Shown here: positions 53,732 through 61,916 of the stretch, piece by piece
How positions within the stretch are numbered: position 1 is the first letter of the stretch
How the letters are laid out: each line of letters begins with the position of its first letter
Origin: JACRLW01 sp050181465
Lineage (GTDB): Bacteria > Planctomycetota > UBA1135 > UBA2386
DNA: 64,000 nucleotides
Direction: 5' to 3'
Assembly (NCBI GenBank): GCA_050181465.1
Contig: JBFXDD010000006.1
Location: 1-64,000 of the forward strand
Program-made: the position numbers and the translations under genes
Notes under the pieces: model-generated
What the model was told of the DNA's origin: nothing
The model's database searches: none
Seen by the model: only the letters and a program-made list of their open reading frames with translations

Positions 53732-55968
53732 ACGAGTCGCGCGCAATACTCGGCGTCGCGGAACGGAGCTGGCTCGTGTTGGCGGTGCTGCTCGCCGCCG
53801 TCGTCGCATTGTTGTCGCCAGCACTCTTCGACGGCGCGGTGCTGGCGCAGTTGGACTCGCTTCACGCCTATCAGCCGTGGCGCTCGCTCGGCATGAGCGT
53901 GACCCCGCAGAATCACCTCTTGCTCGATCAGAGCATCGTGATGCTGCCGTGGAACGACTTCTGTGCGGCGAGTGTGCGCGCGGGCGAGCTTCCGCTGTGG
54001 TCGCCGTACAACTATGCGGGCATGCCGCTCGTCGGCGCCTGCCAGTCGGCGATCTATTGGCCGCTCAACTGGATCTTCTACGCCGCGCCGTCGCTCGCCA
54101 CCTACGAGTGGATCGCGTCGCTGCGTCTCCTGCTGACCGGTACCTTCGCTCTGCTGTTCCTGCGACGCATCGGGCTGGCACCGCTCGCTGCGGGCGTGGG
54201 CGCGATCGCGTTCATGCTCAGCGGCTTCCAGGTGGCGTGGCTTCAGCACCCGCACGCGAACGTCGGCATGATGCTGCCGGCGCTGGCATGGGCAGTCGAG
54301 CGCGCGGTCGCGACGGGTCGCGGCCGTGACCATGCGTTGTTCGCGGTGTTCGTCGGATTGCAGCTCGTCGCGGGACACGTGCAGACCTCGATGCACGTCA
54401 GCCTGTTCATCGCCGGCTGGATCGCGTTCCGGATGCTCGCTCCGCTCGGCGGGCGTCGCATCGATCTGCGCATGTTCCGCAGCCTGGCGGTATCCGGCGT
54501 TCTCGGCGCGATGCTCGCCGCGCCGCAGCTCTGGCCGGTAGCGGAGTACGTTGCGCACAGCCAGGCGACGTCGCAGTTGGCGCGTGCGGACCTCACGGCG
54601 TCGGTCGAGGCATCGTCGGCGGCGAAGTTCCTGTGGTCGGCCGATCACTACGGCTCGCCGGTGCGGGGCGACTACCGCGGGCCGCTCGGCCACAACCTGA
54701 ACTACAGCGAACTCGTCGGCGGCCACGTCGGCAAGTTGGCGCTGGGGTTGGCATTGCTCGGCGCGCTCTCGTTCCTCGCGGCCCGGGGCCGACGTGCACC
54801 GCTCGCGTTCTTTGCGGCGGCAACTCTGCTTGCGACCGCCGTCGCGTGGCAGGTCGACCCCTTCTACGGTTTGGCGCGCGCAATCCCGGGCTTCGCGCAG
54901 ACCAAGTTGTTGCGGCTCCTGCTGCTGACGGCGTTCGGACTCGCGGTGCTCGCCGCATTCGGCATGGAGTGGATCCTGACGCGCCTGCGCAGCACGCGCG
55001 CGCGCGCGGTGTTCGGTGCGGTCGCGATGCTCGCGGTGGCGAGCGAACTTGTGGTGCAGTGGCGCGGCTACAACCCGGCGGTGGACCCAAAGGTGTGCGT
55101 GCCGCCGACGCCGCTCACCGACTTCCTGCGCGCACAGGGAACCGAGTATCGCGCGCTCGCGGTCGACAACTCGGTGCTCGCGCCGAACGCGAACCTCTTC
55201 TATCGCGTGCCGATGCTCGCCGGATACGACTCGGTCGAGTATCGCAACGTCACCGAGCTGCTGCTGGCTGCGACGACCCGACGGCCCGACTTCGACTTCG
55301 TCGCGCGCATCGGCGCGTTCGACAACGAAGCCGCTTTGCCGCTCCTGTCCTTGCTCGGGGCGAAGTGGATCCTCTTCGACGGTCCCTTGCCGCTGCCGGT
55401 CGCCGCGGCGACGACGCCGAAGGTGTACCGCAACGACCGCGCGATGCCGAAGGCCTTCCTCGCACGTGCGCTCGACGTGGTGCCCGACGGTTCGGCGCGC
55501 GTCGCGCGCATTTCCCGCTCGGACTTCGATCCGCATCAGGTCCTGCTCGGCGCGGAGAGCGACTCGAGCCGGAGGTGGCGCGAAGCGCGCACGGCCGCGG
55601 CGGCGAGCCCGGGCAAGGCCGAACTCTCGCGTTACGAGCCGCGCAGCATCGAAGTCGAGTTGCAGATCGAGCGCCCCGAACTGTTGGTCGTCAACGATGC
55701 GTGGGCGCCGGGATGGCATGCGGAAGTCACGACCGCCGACGGCACACGCGAAGCGACGGTCGAACTCGTGGATCACGCGCTGCGCGGGATCTGGCTGGAG
55801 CCGGGCGATCGTCGACTGACGCTGCGCTATCGTCCGCTGTCGACCTACGGCGGACTGGCACTCGCCGGGATCGCCGCTCTGATCCTGCTGGTGTGGTCAC
55901 TGCGGCGACGACGATCACACTCGCGTGAGACGGAAGTCGGATCGCCCCCGGCGGCCGACCTCAGTTGA
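53728..55968 (+). CDS. YfhO-family membrane protein
   Basis: A 746-aa membrane protein. About a dozen or more hydrophobic segments fill the first 440 residues, with 'LPWNDFCAASVRAGELPLWSPYNYAGMPLVGACQSAIYWPLNW' and 'HVQTSMHVSLFIAGW', the pattern of the YfhO (PF09586) family of GT-C-like proteins. A large exported domain (about 445-710) and one C-terminal helix ('GGLALAGIAALILLVWSL') follow. In Bacillus YfhO is a glycosyltransferase for lipoteichoic acid, so a lipid-linked-sugar-dependent glycosyltransferase function is plausible. Start GTG at 53728 overlaps the methyltransferase stop. Confidence 0.88.
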   Translation: MNESRAILGVAERSWLVLAVLLAAVVALLSPALFDGAVLAQLDSLHAYQPWRSLGMSVTPQNHLLLDQSIVMLPWNDFCAASVRAGELPLWSPYNYAGMPLVGACQSAIYWPLNWIFYAAPSLATYEWIASLRLLLTGTFALLFLRRIGLAPLAAGVGAIAFMLSGFQVAWLQHPHANVGMMLPALAWAVERAVATGRGRDHALFAVFVGLQLVAGHVQTSMHVSLFIAGWIAFRMLAPLGGRRIDLRMFRSLAVSGVLGAMLAAPQLWPVAEYVAHSQATSQLARADLTASVEASSAAKFLWSADHYGSPVRGDYRGPLGHNLNYSELVGGHVGKLALGLALLGALSFLAARGRRAPLAFFAAATLLATAVAWQVDPFYGLARAIPGFAQTKLLRLLLLTAFGLAVLAAFGMEWILTRLRSTRARAVFGAVAMLAVASELVVQWRGYNPAVDPKVCVPPTPLTDFLRAQGTEYRALAVDNSVLAPNANLFYRVPMLAGYDSVEYRNVTELLLAATTRRPDFDFVARIGAFDNEAALPLLSLLGAKWILFDGPLPLPVAAATTPKVYRNDRAMPKAFLARALDVVPDGSARVARISRSDFDPHQVLLGAESDSSRRWREARTAAAASPGKAELSRYEPRSIEVELQIERPELLVVNDAWAPGWHAEVTTADGTREATVELVDHALRGIWLEPGDRRLTLRYRPLSTYGGLALAGIAALILLVWSLRRRRSHSRETEVGSPPAADLS

Positions 55969-55994
55969 CGCTCCGGCCTGCTCGACGACCCACC

Positions 55995-57329
55995 TCAGGT
56001 CACGATCGCATCGAGTCGACCTTCGCTGTCGCCGAAGCTCTCGGTCTCGACGCCGAGGCTGACCAGCAACTGCAAGTAGAGATTCGACAGCGGCGTCTTC
56101 TCATCGAAGCGGAGGTAGCGACCGTGCTTCAGTCCGAAGCCGGAACCACCGAGCAGAGCGAGCGGGTAGTTGCGTGCGTTGTGGGTCGTGCTGCAGGCGC
56201 TGCCGTACAGCACCGCTGTATTGGTCAACAGGCTGCCGTGGTCGTCGCGCTTGTCGTTGAGAGACGCGATGAAGCGCGACAAGCGCTGCGCGAACCACTG
56301 ATCGAGGCGGCCCCATTCCGGCCAGTGCCCTGCACCTTCGTCGTGGCTGATGGTGTGGTGGCCTTTCTTGATGCCGAGTGCCAGGTTGGGGAAGTTGTCG
56401 CCGAAGCCCATTCCGTCTTCGCGACCCAGCATGAAGGTGACGACGCGGGTCAGATCGAGTTCGAAGGCCAGCGCGATCAGCGCGAACATCGAATCGAGGT
56501 AGGCGTTCGGATCGATGTTGGCGCGCACGTCGAGTTCGAGCTGTGACGCATCGATCGGCTTCAGCGGCACGTCGAGCCAGCGTTCGTTGCGCTCGATCTG
56601 TCGCTCCACGGTGTCGAGCGAATCGAGGAACTCGGCCAGCTTCTGCTGATCCAGACGACCGAGGCGGCGCTCGAGCGCGCGGCTGTCGTCGAGCACCAGA
56701 TCGACGATCCGCTTGCCCGCGGCGAGACTCTTCTTGCGTTCCGACTGCGAGTCGCCGCCGCCGCCCGCGAAGTAGCGTTCGAAGATCGAGCGTGGACGAC
56801 TCTCCGCCGGGATCGGCTTGCCGCGATCGTCGAACGACATCGTCGACACGCGCGACTTGTAGCCGACCCCGCCGTCGGTCGAGAGTACCAACGACGGGTA
56901 GCGGGTGTCGGCGCCGAGTGTGCGCGCTGCGACTTGATCGACCGAGATACGGTTCTTGTAGTGCTCGCCGCGAACATCGCCCGCGGTCAAGAAGGTGTCG
57001 CCGGCCAGATGCCCGAGGAGCTCGCGGCTCATCGGGTGACTGAGTCCACCGAGGATCGTCAGTTGGTCGCGGAAAGGCTCGAGCGATGCGAGCGTGTTCG
57101 TGAAGCGGAAGTCGCGACCTTCGCCGGATGGGAACCAGCGCCACTGCGCGTTCTCGGCGTCGTTCTCACCGGGGAGCGCGCAGCCGTTCGGGAAGTAGGC
57201 GACGCAGAAGCGGCGCGGCGCGCCTCGCGCGGGCCGCGGCGTCGGCATCGCCGAGAGGAACGGCGTCGCGACGGCGACTCCGGCACCGCGGAGGAAGGTG
57301 CGACGATCGAGATGCCAGCTCTTCTTCAT
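55995..57329 (-). CDS. DUF1552 domain protein (Tat-exported)
   Basis: A 444-aa protein with a twin-arginine leader (LDRRTFLRGAGVAVATPFLSAM) and a DUF1552 body. Visible are 'RFCVAYFPNGCALPG', 'LTILGGLSHPMSRELLGHLAGDTFLT', 'SVDQVAARTLGADTRYPSLVLS', 'VVTFMLGREDGMGFGDN' and 'HHTISHDEGAGHWPEWGRLDQWFAQRL'. The family is a DUF1501 relative within the alkaline-phosphatase-like superfamily and is nearly always encoded after a DUF1592/DUF1588-type protein, as here (96 bp downstream). The reaction is unproven. Confidence 0.92.
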   Translation of the reverse strand: MKKSWHLDRRTFLRGAGVAVATPFLSAMPTPRPARGAPRRFCVAYFPNGCALPGENDAENAQWRWFPSGEGRDFRFTNTLASLEPFRDQLTILGGLSHPMSRELLGHLAGDTFLTAGDVRGEHYKNRISVDQVAARTLGADTRYPSLVLSTDGGVGYKSRVSTMSFDDRGKPIPAESRPRSIFERYFAGGGGDSQSERKKSLAAGKRIVDLVLDDSRALERRLGRLDQQKLAEFLDSLDTVERQIERNERWLDVPLKPIDASQLELDVRANIDPNAYLDSMFALIALAFELDLTRVVTFMLGREDGMGFGDNFPNLALGIKKGHHTISHDEGAGHWPEWGRLDQWFAQRLSRFIASLNDKRDDHGSLLTNTAVLYGSACSTTHNARNYPLALLGGSGFGLKHGRYLRFDEKTPLSNLYLQLLVSLGVETESFGDSEGRLDAIVT

Positions 57330-57425
57330 TCTGCGAGAGTCAGGGTCGTGTCGAGGCAGGGCGAGAGACGAGTGGGAGCGGCGGGAGAGGATAACAGGGT
57401 CGACTGCGAACCGCTCCCGCCCACC

Positions 57426-60400
57426 TCATCGGGCCGAGAAGGTCTTCGACATGACGATCGCGCGCAGCATCGCGCGGACGCGGTAGCCGTCGTGCGCCGA
57501 CTGCTCGAGCAGACGATCGATCTCCTCCTCGTCGGCGAAGTTCAGTTCGCGGCCGAGGCCGTAGGCGAGGAGGTGATGGATCAGAGATCGGGCGACCTGC
57601 GATCGCTGCGTGCCCAGGAGGTAGCGCTTCATCGCGGCCAGGTCCGCGATCGCGGTCCCGTCCGGCAGCACGGTGGCGGTGTCGACCGGTCGCCCCTTGC
57701 GCTCGAGTTGGCGTAGTCCCACCGCGCTCATGCCTTCGAAGACCAGACCGTAGGGATCGATGCTCGCATGGCAGTCCGTGCAGGATGGGTTCGAGCGGTG
57801 GGCCTCGAGCTGTTCCCGCAGCGTGAGCTTGTCGAAGCCGGGGGTCTCCGGGTCGAGTCGCGGCACGTTCGGCGGCGGCGGCGGCGGGGCATCGCCGAGG
57901 ATCCGCTCCTTCAGCCACACCGCGCGCTTGATGGGGTGAGGTTCGCGACCATCCGAATGACCGGCGAGGAAGGCACCCTGCGCGAGCAGCCCGCCGCGCT
58001 CTTGACCGCCTTGGATCGGCACGGGTCGGAACTGCGGGCCGCGCACGCCCTCGATTCCGTAGAACTCGGCGAGGTTCTGATTGAGCATCGCGAAGTCGGA
58101 GTCGATCAGGACGTCGATCGGGAGGTCGTCCTGCACGACGCGACGGAAGAACCACTGTGTCTCCAACGCCATGTCGCGTTTGACGAAGCGTGTGAAGCGC
58201 GGGAATCGATCGGCGTCGATCGTGATCTGCTGCAAGCGATCGAGTCGCAGCCAGTCGCTCGTGAACGCGTGCACGAAACGGCTCATGCGATCGTCGCCGA
58301 GCAGCCGATCGACCTGCGCGGCAAGCGCGGCGCGGAGCGAACCGGAGTCGGCGAGTCGGAGCAGTTCCTCATCCGGCGCCGAGTTCCAAAGGAAGTAGGC
58401 GAGACGATTGGCGAGAGCGTGTTCGTCGATCGGGGACTCCGTGGCATCGCCATCCGTCGGCTCGGCGAGGAACAGGAATCGCGGGGAGCAGAGGATTGCG
58501 ACCAGCACCTCGCGGATGCTCGCTTCGAAACTCGTGAACTCGCTGCGGATCGAGCGCCAGAAAGCGTGGTAGCGTTCGATCTCCGCCGCGGTGACGTCGC
58601 CCCGGAACGTGCGATCGAGGAAGCGGGCGAGCACCAGGCGCGCGTAGCGCGGTTCGTCGTCGCGTGAAGGCGAGTCGAAGAGGATCGCGCGATGCGATGC
58701 CGGCGGCCACTGTGGATACCACGGCGCTTCGAGCTCGATGGACTCGATGAGCAGCGGTGGTCCGCGATCGGCCGGCTTGTGGACGAGATGGTCGTTCCAC
58801 ACGCCGATCACGAGGATGCCCGAGAGAATCTCGGTGTCGTTGGGATCGTCCTCGGGGATCGGCAGGTCTTCGAGTCGGCCGCGGAAGACGTACTCCGCGC
58901 TCTGTCCGCGCGGTGCGTGCACCTCTCGTGGGCCGTCGAACTCGAGGTAGTCCATGCCGTCGTCCGTGCGATTGCCGGCGAATGCACGAAGCGCCGGCAC
59001 GCGATCGCCGACCTGTGCCGCCAGGGAATCGCCGTCGGCGAGCAGGCGAACGACTTGCGGGTGATCGTTCGGCAGCGGCGTGAGCACGAGCTGCCGCATT
59101 CCGACGAAGAAGGGGCCGCCCACATGGAATCCGTGGTCGCCGGCTCGCAACGCCACGATGCCGAGTGGGGTGACCGTGACCGCACCCGGTTCGACGGCAC
59201 CGACATCGAGTCGGCGATCGAGACTGCGCTTGCCGAACTCGAGTCGCACGGACGGCATCGCATCCGCAGGCGGCATCCGGTGCACCAGATCGACCTGGTA
59301 GAAGCCGTCGCTCGGGAGTCGCATGCGCACCCTCGCACGCGCAGCCTTCGGGATCTCGATCGGCGTCAGCCATTCCCCGTCCAATCGCAGGTTGCCGTGC
59401 TGATCACTGTTCTTCGCATCGACGATCACCACGCCCTCGCCGCCGAGCGCTCGTTCCTCGGTCGCATCGAGGGTGGCGCGGGGAAGCGGGTCGTCGAGGG
59501 CGACCAGCAACTTCTCCTCCGTGGGCGGAAACCAGCCGCGAGACGCGCGCACACGCATGAGCACATCGCCGGTCGCAGGGAACACACGCTGTAGCTCGAG
59601 CTTGACGTTCGGCGACGGACCTTGCCAACTCCCCGGCGCGACCTCGCGGTGGGGAAGTGCGCCCCACATCAGCAAACCCTCTGCCGTGGTGCAGAAGCGC
59701 TCGTGCGAGGAGCCGCGCAGTCCCACGCTGATCTTGCGCTGCACGGCTTCCATTGCCTTCTTCTCGGCGGCGTCCTTCGGTGAGCGCACGATGCCGTTGC
59801 GGTCGAGGATCTCGACGAGGAAGTCTTCGGTCGGCAGCGGCACCGCCTGATAGCCGCCGGTGCTGCCTGCGACCTTGCCGACGCCGATTCCGCGACCGAA
59901 GCGCACACGGTAGCGGGTGACCTCCGGCTCGCGCTCGGTGACGATCGCTTGCTCGACTGCGTGCCGCGCGATCGCCTGATACCACTCGACATGCAGCGCC
60001 GAAGTGCCTTGGGCCTCGCCGTCGTTGTGAAAGCCGGTCTTGCTGCGCGCGTCTGGCGGCAAGGCTCGGCCGAAGTCCATGCGGACATCGAGCAAGTCGG
60101 CGAGCGTGTTGGTGTACTGCGCTCGCGTCAGTCGACGCATGACGCCGCGCCGCTGCCGGTTCTGCTCTCTGGCCGCCTCACGCAGCGACTCGCGCAGCCA
60201 GCCGACCACGAGGCGGCGCTCCGTATCGGTCATCTGCGGCTCGTCCTCCGGCGGCATCTCCGCGGACTCGATCATGTCGAGCGCCGCCTTCCAGGTGTCG
60301 CCGTCCGTGCCCGCGATCATGTCGGGGTCGAGGCGATCGAATCGGATGGAGGCCTTCTGCTTGTCCGGCCCGTGACACTTCTGGCACAGGCGTTCGAGGA

Positions 60401-60536
60401 TCGGCTGGATCTCGGAGCGATGGCGGTCGACGGAAGTCACCGGATCCTGCGCTGCGAGCGCTGTAACCGCGAGCGAGGTCCAGGCGGCGAGGATCGAAGG
60501 CGCGATCGGGAGGTGGCGAGTCAGCACGGAAACCAT
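57426..60536 (-). CDS. DUF1587-DUF1595-DUF1592-DUF1588-DUF1585 protein with haem motifs
   Basis: A 1036-aa exported protein. Signal peptide ('APSILAAWTSLAVTALAAQ'); PSCyt1-like haem site CQKCHGPDK (C-x2-C-H); DUF1587 'RRLTRAQYTNTLADLLDV'; a long central beta region (about 230-560); DUF1595 'LVLARFLDRTFRGDVTAAEIERY'; DUF1592 'SPRFLFLAEPTD...LANRLAYFLWNSAPDEELLRLA'; DUF1588 'RGGLLAQGAFLAGHSDGREPHPIKRAVWLKERIL' with a second haem-like CTDCHAS; and DUF1585 at the end. Function is unproven in the family. The ATG at 60536 starts the signal peptide; longer frames cross the divergent DUF1501 gene. It precedes DUF1552 in one transcript. Confidence 0.93.
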   Translation of the reverse strand: MVSVLTRHLPIAPSILAAWTSLAVTALAAQDPVTSVDRHRSEIQPILERLCQKCHGPDKQKASIRFDRLDPDMIAGTDGDTWKAALDMIESAEMPPEDEPQMTDTERRLVVGWLRESLREAAREQNRQRRGVMRRLTRAQYTNTLADLLDVRMDFGRALPPDARSKTGFHNDGEAQGTSALHVEWYQAIARHAVEQAIVTEREPEVTRYRVRFGRGIGVGKVAGSTGGYQAVPLPTEDFLVEILDRNGIVRSPKDAAEKKAMEAVQRKISVGLRGSSHERFCTTAEGLLMWGALPHREVAPGSWQGPSPNVKLELQRVFPATGDVLMRVRASRGWFPPTEEKLLVALDDPLPRATLDATEERALGGEGVVIVDAKNSDQHGNLRLDGEWLTPIEIPKAARARVRMRLPSDGFYQVDLVHRMPPADAMPSVRLEFGKRSLDRRLDVGAVEPGAVTVTPLGIVALRAGDHGFHVGGPFFVGMRQLVLTPLPNDHPQVVRLLADGDSLAAQVGDRVPALRAFAGNRTDDGMDYLEFDGPREVHAPRGQSAEYVFRGRLEDLPIPEDDPNDTEILSGILVIGVWNDHLVHKPADRGPPLLIESIELEAPWYPQWPPASHRAILFDSPSRDDEPRYARLVLARFLDRTFRGDVTAAEIERYHAFWRSIRSEFTSFEASIREVLVAILCSPRFLFLAEPTDGDATESPIDEHALANRLAYFLWNSAPDEELLRLADSGSLRAALAAQVDRLLGDDRMSRFVHAFTSDWLRLDRLQQITIDADRFPRFTRFVKRDMALETQWFFRRVVQDDLPIDVLIDSDFAMLNQNLAEFYGIEGVRGPQFRPVPIQGGQERGGLLAQGAFLAGHSDGREPHPIKRAVWLKERILGDAPPPPPPNVPRLDPETPGFDKLTLREQLEAHRSNPSCTDCHASIDPYGLVFEGMSAVGLRQLERKGRPVDTATVLPDGTAIADLAAMKRYLLGTQRSQVARSLIHHLLAYGLGRELNFADEEEIDRLLEQSAHDGYRVRAMLRAIVMSKTFSAR

Positions 60537-60611
60537 CGGATCGGGGCGAGCCGGCGCGCCAGCGTAGCGCGGCACTCGGTTACCATCCGCCACTGCGTCT
60601 CGTCTTCTGCC

Positions 60612-61916
60612 ATGACTCGAAGCCAATCGTCGGCCGGTCTTCCGCTCTCTCGTCGCGAACTCCTGGCGCGAGCCGCCGGGCTCGGCCTCTTGGGTGGACT
60701 CGAACGGGGCGGCGCACTCTCGCTGCACGCGTTGCCATCGCCGCGTCGCGACGCCGCGGCCGACGGCGTCATCCAGGTCTTTCTCGGCGGCGGGCTGAGT
60801 CACCTCGACAGCTTCGATCCCAAGCCCGATGCGGCGGTGGAGATCCGCGGCGCCTTCCGCGCGATCCCGACCGCGCTCGACGGCGTGCAGTTCGGTGAAC
60901 TGTGCCCGAGTCTCGCCAGGGTCGCGGACAAGCTCGCGATCGTGCGCTCGATGAGTCACACCGAGGCCGATCACGATCGCGGGACGTCGAACATGCTCAC
61001 CGGCTATCGGCCCAGCCCGGCGATCCGTTATCCGTCGTTGGGCTCGGTCGTGAGTCACGAACTGGGCATGCGCGCGAACCTGCCGCCCTACCTCGTGCTG
61101 CCGGGACTGCTCGCCAGTGAGTTGGGCTCTGGTTACCTCAGTTCGGCTCATGGACCCTTCGCGGTCGGCGGCGAGCCGCATCGCAGCGACTTCCGCGTAC
61201 CCGACCTCGCGCCGCGATCGAAGCTCGCCGAGGCGCGCGGTGCCCGTCGTCGCAAGTTGCTCGATGCCGTCGATGCGGGATTCGATCCCAGTGCCGACGC
61301 CGTCGCGGCGACGGCAAGCTTCTACGAGCAAGCTTGGAACCTGCTCGGGTCACCGAGCGCACGCGATGCCTTCCTGATCGAGAAGGAAGACGCCAAGTTG
61401 CGCGAGAGCTACGGGATGACCGCTTTCGGTCAGCGGCTCTTGCTTGCGCGGCGCCTGGTGGATGCGGGCGTTCGCTACGTGGTCGTCTACTCGACCGGTT
61501 GGGACATGCATCGCGGGATCGGCGACCAGATGCGAGCGCGCATGCCGGAGGTCGATCGCGGCATGGCAGCACTGGTGCGTGATCTCGACGAACGCGGTCG
61601 ACTCGATCGAACGCTCGTCACGCTCACCACCGAGTTCGGACGCACATCGCGCATGAACCCCGATGCCGGGCGCGACCACTGGCCGCGCGTGTTCAGCGTG
61701 ATCGCAGCCGGCGGCGGACTACGCCGCGGCGTCGTGCTCGGGGCCTCGGATCCGACCGGCAGCGAACCGGATGGGAGCGTCGTTCGTCCGGCCGACCTCG
61801 CGGCGACGGTGTTCACCCAATTGGGCATCGATTCGCGGAAGCGGCTGATGAGTCCTGGTGATCGCCCGATCGACATCGTGCGCGACGGCGAGGTCCTCAC
61901 GGAGTTGCTCGCGTGA
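60612..61916 (+). CDS. DUF1501 domain protein (second copy)
   Basis: A 434-aa protein. It has a twin-arginine-like leader (LSRRELLARAAGLGLLGG) and DUF1501 elements 'VIQVFLGGGLSHLDSFDPKPDA', 'LAIVRSMSHTEADHDRGTSNMLTGY', 'YPSLGSVVSHELGMRANLPPYLVLPG', 'GMTAFGQRLLLARRLVDAGVRYVVVYS' and 'LVTLTTEFGRTSRMNPDAGRDHWPRVFSVIAAGGGLRRG'. It is the shorter subtype that usually pairs with PPC-domain proteins. It diverges from the DUF1592-type gene over 75 bp, and its stop overlaps the next gene's GTG (GTGA). Confidence 0.92.
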   Translation: MTRSQSSAGLPLSRRELLARAAGLGLLGGLERGGALSLHALPSPRRDAAADGVIQVFLGGGLSHLDSFDPKPDAAVEIRGAFRAIPTALDGVQFGELCPSLARVADKLAIVRSMSHTEADHDRGTSNMLTGYRPSPAIRYPSLGSVVSHELGMRANLPPYLVLPGLLASELGSGYLSSAHGPFAVGGEPHRSDFRVPDLAPRSKLAEARGARRRKLLDAVDAGFDPSADAVAATASFYEQAWNLLGSPSARDAFLIEKEDAKLRESYGMTAFGQRLLLARRLVDAGVRYVVVYSTGWDMHRGIGDQMRARMPEVDRGMAALVRDLDERGRLDRTLVTLTTEFGRTSRMNPDAGRDHWPRVFSVIAAGGGLRRGVVLGASDPTGSEPDGSVVRPADLAATVFTQLGIDSRKRLMSPGDRPIDIVRDGEVLTELLA